Below the pieces are notes generated by a model. That model did no database searches. It was not told where the DNA came from and worked only from the letters and a program-made list of their open reading frames with translations. Below, piece by piece: positions 26,228-34,536 of a stretch of 53,107 nucleotides of DNA. The stretch's first letter is position 1. Every line of letters begins with the position of its first letter. Source of the stretch: Phenylobacterium sp. (GTDB taxonomy: Bacteria; Pseudomonadota; Alphaproteobacteria; Caulobacterales; Caulobacteraceae); contig NZ_JANINU010000040.1 in assembly GCF_024508875.1 (NCBI RefSeq), positions 1 to 53,107 of the forward strand, read 5' to 3'. Made by a program: the position numbers and the translations under genes.

Positions 26228-27130
26228 ATGGCCAAGGACATCTGGCGCATCGGCGTGGCGCGGCTGGGCGTCGAGGCGTGCCTCGACCCGCAGGCTCTCG
26301 CCAACGCCGATATCCGCTGGCTGGAGCCCGGTCCGTCGTTTACCTTCCTCGCAGACCCGTTCGGCCTTTGGCGCGATGGTGAACTGCACCTGTTCGCCGA
26401 GGCCTACGACTATCGCACGCGGCGCGGCGTGATCGACCACCTGCGGCTCGACGGCGAGTTGAACGTCCGGGCCCGCGCGACCGTTCTGGCCGAGCCATGG
26501 CACCTGTCCTATCCGTATGTCTTCGAGGCCGAAGGCGAGATCTGGATGGCGCCCGAGGCGCACCGGTCCGGCGCCTTCACGCTCTACCGCGCGCGCCGCT
26601 TTCCCCACCTGTGGGAGCCAACCGGCCGTTTCGAGCTGGACACCCCGGCCATCGATCCCACGATCTTTCGCGAGGGCAGCCTCTGGTGGATGGCCTACGC
26701 CCCGATCGGGACCCAAGCCGAGAAACAGGGGCGCCTGCATCTGGCCTGGGCGGAACGCCTGGCCGGTCCCTGGACACCCCACGCCGGTAACCCTGTCCGC
26801 ATCGACCGCGCCAGCAGCCGCCCGGGCGGCGCGCCCTTCCGGCATGATGGCGCCCTGTTCCTGCCGGTCCAGGATTGCGCCCGCACCTATGGCGGCGCGA
26901 TCCGGCTGCTGCGAATCGAGACCCTCACGCCCGACCGCTTCGTCGCCGAGGCCGGCGCGCCCCTTGCCGCGCCGGCATCCGCCGAGCCCTTTCGGGATGG
27001 ACTGCATACCCTGTCCTCCTGCGGGCCTGTCACCCTGCTCGACGTGAAGCGGATAGACCGCTCGCCGGCGGGACTGGCGATTGACGTCGGACGGCAGCTG
27101 GGCCGTTGGCGCCGGGCAGGCGCGCCATGA
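26228..27130 (+). CDS. GINT1-like five-bladed beta-propeller protein (GH43-type fold)
   Basis: A 300-residue protein with repeated propeller blades: FTFLADPFGLWRDGELHLFAE, LSYPYVFEAEGEIWMAPEA, IDPTIFREGSLWWMAY, SSRPGGAPFRHDGALFLP. This pattern is that of the N-terminal domain of glucosamine inositolphosphorylceramide transferase 1 and related bacterial proteins, often next to glycosyltransferases. The role in bacteria is not settled; it may bind or transfer a sugar. There is no signal peptide. Its 3' end overlaps the convergent glycosyltransferase gene by 101 bases. Confidence 0.82.
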   Translation: MAKDIWRIGVARLGVEACLDPQALANADIRWLEPGPSFTFLADPFGLWRDGELHLFAEAYDYRTRRGVIDHLRLDGELNVRARATVLAEPWHLSYPYVFEAEGEIWMAPEAHRSGAFTLYRARRFPHLWEPTGRFELDTPAIDPTIFREGSLWWMAYAPIGTQAEKQGRLHLAWAERLAGPWTPHAGNPVRIDRASSRPGGAPFRHDGALFLPVQDCARTYGGAIRLLRIETLTPDRFVAEAGAPLAAPASAEPFRDGLHTLSSCGPVTLLDVKRIDRSPAGLAIDVGRQLGRWRRAGAP

Positions 27131-28187
27131 CTTCTGTGCCGGCGCGCGCGAAGGCCGCCTCCCCAAACCGGTCGAGCACCCGGGCGCGGGCGTTCACGCC
27201 CATGCCGGCCAGACGCTCGGGACGGCACAGCAGCCAGGCGAGCGCCTGGGCCAGCGCATCGGGGGCCTCGGACGGAACGACCAGGCCCGTCTCGCCGTCG
27301 CGCACGCTGTAGGGCATCTCGCCCACCGCGCTCACCACCGTCGGCAGCCCGGCTTGCATCGCCTCGTGCACCGCGATGCACAGTCCCTCCGAGCGCGAGG
27401 GGTGCACATAGAGATGCAGGCCAGCGAGGAAGTCCTGCGGTCGCTCGGCGAACCCGGGCAGGCGCACGTTGTCGAGACCGAGCTCGGCGACCTGCGCTTC
27501 CAGGGCCACGCGTTCGGCCCCTTCCCCGGCAATCGTCAGTTCGAACGGCGGCAGGTCGCAGAAGCCCTGGGCCTTCAGCCGGGCCAAGGCCGTCAGCAGC
27601 ACGTCGTGGCCCTTCACCCGGTGGAGACGCCCCAGCGTCCCCAGGCGGATCGGCTCGCCGGGACGCCAGGGCCGAGCCTGCGGCGCTGCTCCGTCGGCGG
27701 CGAACAGTGGCCAGACGGCCAGGCGTTCCGCCGGCACGCCCAGACGCTTCGCTGTCAACTCCGCCACGCAGTGCGAGTCGGCAATCCAGAGCGCGGAGCG
27801 CCGCTGGCGAGCCCTGAGCAGCAGGCGGTTGGCGGGCTTGAGAAAGGCGGCGTGCTGCCAGCTCACCACGGGCACGCCGAGGGCGCCGCCCACGATCTGG
27901 CCGAGCAGCGTGGCGCGGGTCAGCGAGGTCCAGACCAGGTCCGGCCTCCAGGCGCGCAGGCTCCTCTTCAGCCAGTCGAACGCGGCGACGTGGTCCTTCT
28001 CGCCGCCGTCGCGCACATGCACGGCGAGGCCTGCCCGCTCCATCGCGTCGATGGCCCGGCCATCTCGGCGGGTCAGCGCGAAAACCTCGACCTCGGCCCC
28101 ATGGTCGCGCATCAACCGCGTCACGGCCGGAACCGGCAGCGCAGCACCGCCCCCCTCTACCGAGTTGATGAGATAGGCGATGCGCAT
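27030..28187 (-). CDS. Glycosyltransferase family 4 protein
   Basis: A 385-residue GT-B glycosyltransferase. The N-terminal half starts MRIAYLINSVEGGGA; the C-terminal half has LGTLGRLHRVKGHDVLL, HPSRSEGLCIAVHEAMQAGLPTV (the E-x7-E region) and DGETGLVV. It probably adds a sugar to a lipid-linked glycan at the inner membrane. The ATG at 28187 shares one base with the flippase stop (TGATG), so the genes are coupled. The last 30 residues, rich in Pro, Ser and Arg, overlap the convergent propeller gene by 101 bases and may be a recent extension. Confidence 0.9.
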   Translation of the reverse strand: MRIAYLINSVEGGGAALPVPAVTRLMRDHGAEVEVFALTRRDGRAIDAMERAGLAVHVRDGGEKDHVAAFDWLKRSLRAWRPDLVWTSLTRATLLGQIVGGALGVPVVSWQHAAFLKPANRLLLRARQRRSALWIADSHCVAELTAKRLGVPAERLAVWPLFAADGAAPQARPWRPGEPIRLGTLGRLHRVKGHDVLLTALARLKAQGFCDLPPFELTIAGEGAERVALEAQVAELGLDNVRLPGFAERPQDFLAGLHLYVHPSRSEGLCIAVHEAMQAGLPTVVSAVGEMPYSVRDGETGLVVPSEAPDALAQALAWLLCRPERLAGMGVNARARVLDRFGEAAFARAGTEVMARLPGANGPAAVRRQSPVPPASGLSASRRAG

Positions 28188-29515
28188 CAGGCCTCCGCGC
28201 GATGAGGGGTGACGGGCGGAGTGCGGGTAGCCTGGCCCAAGGCGGCGGCGAGCAGACCCACGACAAGGATGGCCTGCAGCAGGGCTTGGACGCCCGCGCC
28301 GACGAGGCCAAGGCCCTGGACGAGGGCGGGAAGCATCAGCACCACCGCCAGTGCGGCCACGGTATTGGCCCAGACCGAAAGCCCCGGCCGACCCAGCGCC
28401 GTCAAGGCCGCGCTGATGGGCGGCGCCGCAAGCTGGATCGTGCGGCCCAGGGCAAGCCAGGCCATGATGCCGCCGGCTGCCGCGAAGCCGGCGCCACCGA
28501 TCAGCACCGCGATCTTGTCGCCGAACACGGCCAAGCCGAGACAGACCGGCGCCGCCGCGGCCACCGCCGTCAGGATCGCGCGGCCCAGAACGCGCCGCAG
28601 GCCGGGCCCGCGACCGCCGCCGGCCACCAGGTGCGCGAGCTCGGCGTAGGCCGCCTGGCCGAGAAGCTGGGCGGGCTGGGCGATCACGGTCGTGGCCCGC
28701 TGGGCGATGGCAAAGAGGCCAGCCGCCGCCGGGCCGAGCAGCCAGCCGATGGCAAGGGGCGTCAGCCGCCCTGCCAGCTCGGCGAGCGTGACGTCGGCGT
28801 TGGCGCCCCACATGAAACGCCAGAGCCCGGGGTTCTCGGCCGGAACGCCCGCGAGCCCGTCGGCCAGGTGGCGGCGGGAGTGCGCACCGCGCGCGACCAT
28901 CGCGCCGAGGAGCCACATGGCGGCCCATTCGGAGAGGGCCGCGATCAGCCAGGCGATCAGGAACCCGCGCAGGCCGGCGTGGGCGATGGCCGCCACGCCC
29001 GCTCCGCCCAACCGCACCAGCGGCGCGACAAGGCTGTGAGCGCCCAGCAGGTCGAACCTCCCCTTGAGCTGCAGGTAGCCGGCCGGCGTGGCCCGCACGG
29101 TGGCCAGGCCTGCGAGGCTGTACGGGAGGGCGAAGGCCAGCGCGTCCGGCGGCCAGCCCAGTTGCGGACCCACCAGCGGAGCGAGCGCCGCCGCCGCCAC
29201 GACCGCGAGCGCGCCGCACCCGAGCTCCACCCCGCCGGCATAGACCATCAGGCGGGTCAGGCGGGGTGCGTCGCCGCGCTTCAGGGTCTCGGCGCCGTAG
29301 CGCACCACCGCGTGCCAGCCGGGGAACTCGATGATCCCCGCCACCGTCATCACATAGGTGTGGACCAGGATCAGCACGCCGTAGTCGGCTCGGCCAAGCG
29401 AGCGCGCGGCGATCATCATGTAGACGAGGCTCAGCACGCCGGCGCCGGCCTTGCCGCTCAGCAGGCGCGCAAGATTTCCGTAGATGCGGGCTACGACCCC
29501 GGACGGCTCAGCCAT
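28187..29515 (-). CDS. Oligosaccharide flippase / polysaccharide biosynthesis protein
   Basis: A 442-residue integral membrane protein with about twelve hydrophobic helices and the MATE/Wzx-like layout (GKAGAGVLSLVYMMIAARSL near the N terminus, LGPAAAGLFAIAQRATT in the middle). It should flip lipid-linked glycan units across the inner membrane. The ATG at 29515 overlaps the stop of the upstream polymerase-like gene by eight bases; a GTG three codons earlier is an alternative. It is coupled at both ends to glycan genes. Confidence 0.87.
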   Translation of the reverse strand: MAEPSGVVARIYGNLARLLSGKAGAGVLSLVYMMIAARSLGRADYGVLILVHTYVMTVAGIIEFPGWHAVVRYGAETLKRGDAPRLTRLMVYAGGVELGCGALAVVAAAALAPLVGPQLGWPPDALAFALPYSLAGLATVRATPAGYLQLKGRFDLLGAHSLVAPLVRLGGAGVAAIAHAGLRGFLIAWLIAALSEWAAMWLLGAMVARGAHSRRHLADGLAGVPAENPGLWRFMWGANADVTLAELAGRLTPLAIGWLLGPAAAGLFAIAQRATTVIAQPAQLLGQAAYAELAHLVAGGGRGPGLRRVLGRAILTAVAAAAPVCLGLAVFGDKIAVLIGGAGFAAAGGIMAWLALGRTIQLAAPPISAALTALGRPGLSVWANTVAALAVVLMLPALVQGLGLVGAGVQALLQAILVVGLLAAALGQATRTPPVTPHRAEA

Positions 29516-30716
29516 GGGCGACACGCAGGGGCTGCGCCGGAGCGGTCAGTCCCGCCGCCGACAGGCCGCAGAATTTCGCCACCGCCCGCGCGGCGCGCAA
29601 GGACGAGGGCTCGTCGGTGAGGTCGAAACTGTCCTCCAGCATCGCCTGCTGCACGGGCCTGTAGCGGCGTGCGTGGTCCAGCTGCGCGTTGGCGATGGCC
29701 TCGCCCAGTTCACCGGCGCCGCCGATCACCCGGCCCGCCCGCCAGTGGGCGAAGTTCGCGTCCCCCTCCCACGGCAGGCCGCGGGGATTGAGGAAGATGC
29801 ACGGCCGTGGTCGGACGAGGAACTCGTAGACCTGGCTCGACGCATCCCCCAGGTAGATGTCGGCCCGGTTGGTGTAGGCCATCGTGGTCGAGGCCCGGCT
29901 GCCCAGGTCGATGTGGATATTGGGCGCGCGGAGGTAGCGCTCGTCGATGTGGCCGGGCCGATCGATCCGCAGCTTGTCGATGCTGACCACCACGCGCCGC
30001 TCGAACAGCATGACGTGCGGCGCGAAGATCAGGTGGTGGTCGTCGTGCTCGACGAACCAGTCCAGCACCTGCCGTCCGATGGAGAACCACGACGACAGGT
30101 GGGGCGACAGGTGCGGGTTGTAGAGCACCACCGGCCGGCCGTCCTCGATCAGGGGATGGACGCCCTGCCCGGTCGCGACGTCGAACTTGGGATACCCCAC
30201 CACCGAGATCGTCGCCGGGTCGACGCCGGCCTCGCGAACCAGCCGGTCGAAGATCTTGCGGCCCGAGACCAGTACATGGTCGAACCCGGCGCTCGCCTTG
30301 TCGAAGCCGACAGCCCGGTCGCCGGCGCCGTGCCGGGTGTGGACGATCTTGAGGTCCTTCAGCCCGTGGCGCGTCTTCAGGATCAGCGACGTCTTCTCCG
30401 CCACCACCAGCACGTCCAGGCTACGGAAGAAGTCGAGGTTGTCGCCGTACACGGCCAGCTTGGCGGCCGGCAGCACGCCTTCAAGCGTGGCGCGAGCGAT
30501 GCGGCTCAGCGGCCGGCGCAGGCCGAGTTCCACGAGCTCGATCCGGGGGCCGATCAGCCCCTCGCCCAGGCGGATCACCTCGGCGCTCAGGCGCGCGTTG
30601 GTGGTCGCGACCACGACCTCGGCGTCCACCTGGCCCCGCGCCAGCGCCAGGGCGATAGGCAGGCTGTGCGCGACCTGGTGGACCTGGTCGTGGTTGAACA
30701 GGAATCCGATCCTCAT
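29508..30716 (-). CDS. CDP-glycerol glycerophosphotransferase-like glycan polymerase
   Basis: A 402-residue protein. KIVHTRHGAGDRAVGF matches the HG-x-G segment of the TagF/TagB-type CDP-glycerol transferase family, and the C-terminal half shows the donor-site pattern (ADIYLGDASSQVYEFLVRP, then CIFLNPRG). In Gram-negatives such proteins assemble phosphodiester-linked capsule or surface polymers, or act as plain glycosyltransferases. The start is the ATG at 30716 (MRIGFLFNHDQVHQVA). It is the first gene of the glycan operon, with a 100-base gap from the SDR gene upstream. Confidence 0.8.
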   Translation of the reverse strand: MRIGFLFNHDQVHQVAHSLPIALALARGQVDAEVVVATTNARLSAEVIRLGEGLIGPRIELVELGLRRPLSRIARATLEGVLPAAKLAVYGDNLDFFRSLDVLVVAEKTSLILKTRHGLKDLKIVHTRHGAGDRAVGFDKASAGFDHVLVSGRKIFDRLVREAGVDPATISVVGYPKFDVATGQGVHPLIEDGRPVVLYNPHLSPHLSSWFSIGRQVLDWFVEHDDHHLIFAPHVMLFERRVVVSIDKLRIDRPGHIDERYLRAPNIHIDLGSRASTTMAYTNRADIYLGDASSQVYEFLVRPRPCIFLNPRGLPWEGDANFAHWRAGRVIGGAGELGEAIANAQLDHARRYRPVQQAMLEDSFDLTDEPSSLRAARAVAKFCGLSAAGLTAPAQPLRVAHG

Positions 30717-30816
30717 GGCCCTTCGACGACGCCGGGAGCGAGGGTCCTCAAACCTTTGCCGCCGGCGCGATCGCCGGCCGTGCAGGCCGAAGGACCGGCG
30801 CTCGCGTCGACCCTCC

Positions 30817-31572
30817 TCAATCGAAGAGCGCCGCCACCTTCCGGTCGCTGGCGGCCAGCGCCCGGTCCACCAGTCGCGGTGCGATGGCGTTGACGCGCAC
30901 GAAGAGGGATTCCGGAAAGCCCAGGTAGACATCCCCGCGGCGGGCGGCGACAGCATCCACGATGCGCCTGGCGACCGGCCCCGGAGGGTCCATGTTCATC
31001 TTGGTCAAGGCCGCGAACTCCAGGACCTTGCCCGAGTTGAAGCCGGTCTTCACCGCACGCGGCGCGACGTAGGTGATATCGACGCCCGTCCCCGCGAGTT
31101 CGCGCCGCAGCGCCTGGCTGTAGGCGCGGAGGCCGGCCTTCGAGCTCGAATAGCTGGCGAAGTGGGCGAAGTTGATCGAGCCGAAGATCGAGCCCACGAA
31201 GGCGATCTGCCCGCGGCCGCGTTTGCGCATCGCGGGGACCACCGCCTGCGACAGCCGCATGGGCGCGAGCAGGTTGATGTTCAGCGTGCGCTCCAGTTGC
31301 GCCAGCGGCTCGGCCTCGGCCGGCCCGAAATATAGGATCCCGGCCAGGTGGATCAGCCGGTCGCACGGCAGCTTGGCGAGCTCGGCCGCGGCCGCGTCGG
31401 CCCCCTCTGGCGTGGAGAGGTCGCAGGGGACGAAGCGCACGCCCGGCTGGGCCGGCGCCTGGCGGTCCAGCACCGTCACGTCGGCGCCTTCGGCCATGAG
31501 CTGCGCGGCGATGCGGCCGCCCAGGTCCCCCGAGCCGCCGGTGATGAGGACGCTCTCGCCCCTAAACCGCAT
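30817..31572 (-). CDS. Short-chain dehydrogenase/reductase in acyl-ligase/diiron-oxidase cluster
   Basis: A 251-residue SDR: LITGGSGDLGGR at the cofactor loop, HLAGILYFG in the NNAG position, NINLLAPMRLSQ, FVGSIFGSINF with the catalytic serine, and YSSSK as the Tyr-x3-Lys. It should reduce or oxidise the product of the neighbouring enzymes with NAD(P). The start overlaps the end of the diiron-oxidase gene by 11 bases. A 30-residue C-terminal tail (YLGFPESLFVRVNAIAPRLVDRAL) resembles a membrane-associating helix seen in acyl-modifying SDRs. Confidence 0.88.
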   Translation of the reverse strand: MRFRGESVLITGGSGDLGGRIAAQLMAEGADVTVLDRQAPAQPGVRFVPCDLSTPEGADAAAAELAKLPCDRLIHLAGILYFGPAEAEPLAQLERTLNINLLAPMRLSQAVVPAMRKRGRGQIAFVGSIFGSINFAHFASYSSSKAGLRAYSQALRRELAGTGVDITYVAPRAVKTGFNSGKVLEFAALTKMNMDPPGPVARRIVDAVAARRGDVYLGFPESLFVRVNAIAPRLVDRALAASDRKVAALFD

Positions 31573-32233
31573 GCGCCAGCTCCGGGGTGTGCGGGATCGA
31601 CCGGAACATGTCGGCGAACAGGACGAAGACCCGCTTGGCGACGTGGATGATAGCGGCCTGGTCTCGGGGATCGTGCACCTGATCCATGAGCTTGGCGAAG
31701 AACGCCATGTGCTCCTGGTCGAGGGACCCGTGCGAGGTGAGATAGGAGAAGCACTCCGGCCCCAACCCCAGCGAGGTGGCGACCGCAGACGCGCCCGCCG
31801 TGGCGAGGGCGATGCTGGTGCCCTCCAGCACATAGACCATCCCGAACATGCCCATCGGGTTGACCCGCGAGACGTAGTCGTAGGCGAAGGCGACCATCAG
31901 CTCGGTGGCGGGCGCGGGGCCGCCGGCGCGCACCGCCTCGGCGTCGCCGCCCGAGCGGGCGATGTCGTTAAGGATCCACTTCTCGTGGCCGGTCTCCTCG
32001 GAGATGTACTCCTCCAGAGCGGCGCGGAAGGTCGCGTGGGCGTCGTCCATGCCATCCCGCGCCCGGGTCAGCAGCGGGACGGTATGGCTGACGTGATGGT
32101 AGGCCTGGGCCAGGTAGGCCACATAGGTGTCGCGGGTGATGCGTCCGCGGACGCCGTCCACGAGCTGCGGCACGCAATAGAGGGCCGTTCGCTCGTCAGC
32201 GGTCGCCCGCTCGAGCTCTTGGAAGAAGGACAT
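31562..32233 (-). CDS. Haem-oxygenase-like diiron oxidase (iron-containing redox enzyme, TenA/PqqC superfamily)
   Basis: A 223-residue all-helical protein. Candidate iron ligands sit in the order expected of haem-oxygenase-like diiron oxidases: His47/His50 (AYHHVSH), Glu80 and His83 (EETGHEKW), Glu137 (YVLEGTS), and Asp172 and His175 (SLDQEHMAFF). Members of this superfamily carry out oxidative C-C cleavage, desaturation or N-oxygenation. It lies between an acyl-activating ligase and an SDR, eleven bases from the first and overlapping the second, so an acyl chain or acyl-derived amine is a plausible substrate. The older label of TenA-type regulator is misleading. Confidence 0.85.
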   Translation of the reverse strand: MSFFQELERATADERTALYCVPQLVDGVRGRITRDTYVAYLAQAYHHVSHTVPLLTRARDGMDDAHATFRAALEEYISEETGHEKWILNDIARSGGDAEAVRAGGPAPATELMVAFAYDYVSRVNPMGMFGMVYVLEGTSIALATAGASAVATSLGLGPECFSYLTSHGSLDQEHMAFFAKLMDQVHDPRDQAAIIHVAKRVFVLFADMFRSIPHTPELAHAV

Positions 32234-32244
32234 GGGGAGTATCC

Positions 32245-33702
32245 TCAGGCTTGCTGTTCGATGAAGTCGCGGTGTGTCGCGTGGAGCACCTGGCGGCGCG
32301 GACGGCCGTTGGCGGTCACCTCGCCGCGGGTGGGGTCGAAGGGCGCCGAGCCGCGCCAGCGACCGACGCGGGCGTAGTCCGGCAGGCGGGCGTTCACCCG
32401 CGCCACCGCCTCCTCGATCGCGGCGGCGGCCAGGTCGGCCCGGGTCGGGACCAGCAGTGCGCAGAGGCTGGTGGCCGCCTCGCCGAACACCGCCGCCTGG
32501 GCGATCTCGGGTTCGGCCAGCAACTCGCTCTCCACCCACTCGGGCGCGACGTTGCGGCCGTTCGAGGTGATCAGGACGTTGGACTTGCGGCCCGTGATCT
32601 TCAGCCAGCCGTCCGCGTCCAGCTCGCCAAGGTCGCCGGTGCGGTACGCGCCCTGCTGCGGCGGTCCGCCGACGTAGCCCAGGAAGGGCTGCGGCCCGAC
32701 GACGATCTCGCCGTCTTCCGTGAGGGAGACGCCCAGGTGCGGAAGCACCCGGCCGACGCTGCCGGCGCGGTCGGCATGGGGCGTGTTGAGGGCCACCACC
32801 GATCCGCACTCGCTGAGGCCGTAGCCCTCGTAGGCCGGCAAGCCGATGCTGCGGGCCCCGGCGATGAGCTGGGGCGCCACTTTCGCGCCCCCCACCGCCA
32901 CCAGCTTCAGCGAAGGCAGCTTGCGGCCACTGAGGAACAGGGTCGCCATCAGGCCGCGCAGCAGCTCCGGCACCAGGATCAGGCTGGTGGCCTCGGCGCT
33001 CGCGGCAGCCTCCACCAGGCGCAACAGATCCGGACGCGGACCCTGGCCGAAGCCCAGTTCGGCGAGCGGGCGCACGTCGTAGCAGCCGCCGGCCAGCAGC
33101 GTGGGGTAGAGGCCGGCCACGTTCTCCAGCAGCACGCCCAGCGGCAGCACGGCCAGGTGGCGCCCCGCGAACTCGGCCCCGATGGTCTCCACCAGGGAGG
33201 CGGCCACGGCTTCGAGCTGATCCTGCGACAGGCAAACGCCTTTTGGGGCGCCCGTGGAGCCCGAGGTGTAGGTGATCTTGGCGGTCCCTGGATGCAGGGG
33301 CCGCGCCGGCAGGTCTAGGGGTTGAGCCGAGACCGCCTGTCCCGCCACGGTCGCGATGGGGGTGCTGACCGTGGCGGGCGCGCTGAGCAGCAGGCAGGCG
33401 CCTGCATCGGCCAGCGCGTGGCGGCGCTGTTCCGCCGTGAAGAACGGCGGCAGCGGAAGGGATGGGCGGCGAAGACTGGCGAGCGCCAGGTCGAGGACGA
33501 CCCAGGCCGGCGAATTGTCGAGGGCGAGCGCCACCGGCGCCGTCTCGGGCAAGCCCGCGAGCTGCGCGCTGAGCCAGGCCGCCGCCGCGGCGACCTCACG
33601 CTCCAGAGCCGCCCAGCCGTAGGCGGCGCGCCCGTCGGTCAGGGCCGCGACGTCGGGCGCCTCGCGCGCCCGGCGGGCGATGGCTTCGAGGACCTTGCTC
33701 AC
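32245..33702 (-). CDS. AMP-forming acyl ligase of the hemolysin-linked cluster
   Basis: A 485-residue ANL-superfamily enzyme. TYTSGSTGAPKGVCLSQ is the phosphate loop, YEGYGLSECGS the adenine site, AYRTGDLGELD the hinge region, and ITGRKSNVLITSNGRNVAPEWVE leads to the mobile C-terminal domain. At the usual catalytic-lysine motif (A10) the sequence reads TANGRPRR, with Arg where long-chain ligases have Lys. It should activate a fatty or related carboxylic acid. The GTG start at 33702 overlaps the hemolysin-family stop (GTGA). It is shorter than typical fatty-acyl ligases, mainly at the N terminus. Confidence 0.88.
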   Translation of the reverse strand: MSKVLEAIARRAREAPDVAALTDGRAAYGWAALEREVAAAAAWLSAQLAGLPETAPVALALDNSPAWVVLDLALASLRRPSLPLPPFFTAEQRRHALADAGACLLLSAPATVSTPIATVAGQAVSAQPLDLPARPLHPGTAKITYTSGSTGAPKGVCLSQDQLEAVAASLVETIGAEFAGRHLAVLPLGVLLENVAGLYPTLLAGGCYDVRPLAELGFGQGPRPDLLRLVEAAASAEATSLILVPELLRGLMATLFLSGRKLPSLKLVAVGGAKVAPQLIAGARSIGLPAYEGYGLSECGSVVALNTPHADRAGSVGRVLPHLGVSLTEDGEIVVGPQPFLGYVGGPPQQGAYRTGDLGELDADGWLKITGRKSNVLITSNGRNVAPEWVESELLAEPEIAQAAVFGEAATSLCALLVPTRADLAAAAIEEAVARVNARLPDYARVGRWRGSAPFDPTRGEVTANGRPRRQVLHATHRDFIEQQA

Positions 33703-34343
33703 GCCGAGGCCCTCGCGATCCGCCGAGCATGACGCTCCATGGCCCGGGCCCGCAGGCGTTCGCGCATCAGGGTCAGGGCGTCGGCGGTCCCCACGCGGCC
33801 AGCGTAGATCCGGGGCGCGCCCGCATAGTAGCTGCCCCAGGCCGAGGCCTCGTCGCCCAGCCGCGAAGGGTCCGCGTCGGCGATCGTGCGCAGGCCGAAG
33901 CCCGAGCGGCCGAGCATGCGGGCCAGCTCCGGGCGCAGCGTCGCCACCGCGAAGCGACGGCCGGCCAGCCCCGCGAGCCACGGCGGCAGGGCTTCGAAGA
34001 GCTGCATCGACCACGCCGGGTGGGTGGACGCGAAGGCGCCGATCTCGGCGATGGCGTCGCGCGGCGCCGGGCCGCCCAGGACGCGACCCACCTCGGCCTC
34101 GATCGGCCGATCCAGATAGCGCTCCAGGAAGAGCGGCCCGGCTTCCGCGAACCGCACGCCGGCCGCCGCCAGCACCTCGCCGTCGGGCGCAACAAGTCCG
34201 GCGATCAACGGATGGTCGGCGGTGACCTCTGCGCCATAGGCCCGCGCGAACCGCTGCGCGATGAAGGCCTCCAGGTCCGCGCGGCGACCATGACCCGGCC
34301 CCGCGACAACGGCTTGCGCCTTGCACGACGGCAGCCGGACCAC
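33699..34343 (-). CDS. Thermostable hemolysin family protein (acyltransferase-like)
   Basis: A 214-residue protein with the full T_hemolysin pattern: LEAFIAQRFARAYGAEV, HPLIAGLVAPDGEVLAAAGVRFA, LFLERYLDRPIE, IAEIGAFAS, FAVATLRPELARMLGRSGF and WGSYYAGAPRIYAG. Despite the name, the fold is thought to be related to GNAT/autoinducer-synthase-like acyltransferases; haemolysis has been reported only for some Vibrio members. The N terminus is uncertain; the GTG at 34343 just before the conserved region was chosen because upstream residues are poor and would overlap the divergent sigma gene. It leads the four-gene cluster. Confidence 0.82.
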   Translation of the reverse strand: MVRLPSCKAQAVVAGPGHGRRADLEAFIAQRFARAYGAEVTADHPLIAGLVAPDGEVLAAAGVRFAEAGPLFLERYLDRPIEAEVGRVLGGPAPRDAIAEIGAFASTHPAWSMQLFEALPPWLAGLAGRRFAVATLRPELARMLGRSGFGLRTIADADPSRLGDEASAWGSYYAGAPRIYAGRVGTADALTLMRERLRARAMERHARRIARASA

Positions 34344-34536
34344 GTTGGACCGGTCGTCTTCAAGGCAGGAAAGCTCACTCAACGTTCGGACCTCCGCATG
34401 GCGCCCCTTGCTCTCCAGACGACGCCCGTCGCGAACCTCCTCAACAGCCTGCGATGTTTTGGCGCCCCCGCGGGTTGCGCGGCGGCGGCGAATGTCCGAA
34501 CAGTCGCGTTCCGACCTACCGGAGTTCCGCCCGCGC

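Noticed and set aside
30763..30780. GCCGGCG-CGAT-CGCCGGC hairpin between the SDR and glycan operons
   Set aside because: Stem is good but no T run follows on either strand, and GC-rich short palindromes are common here.
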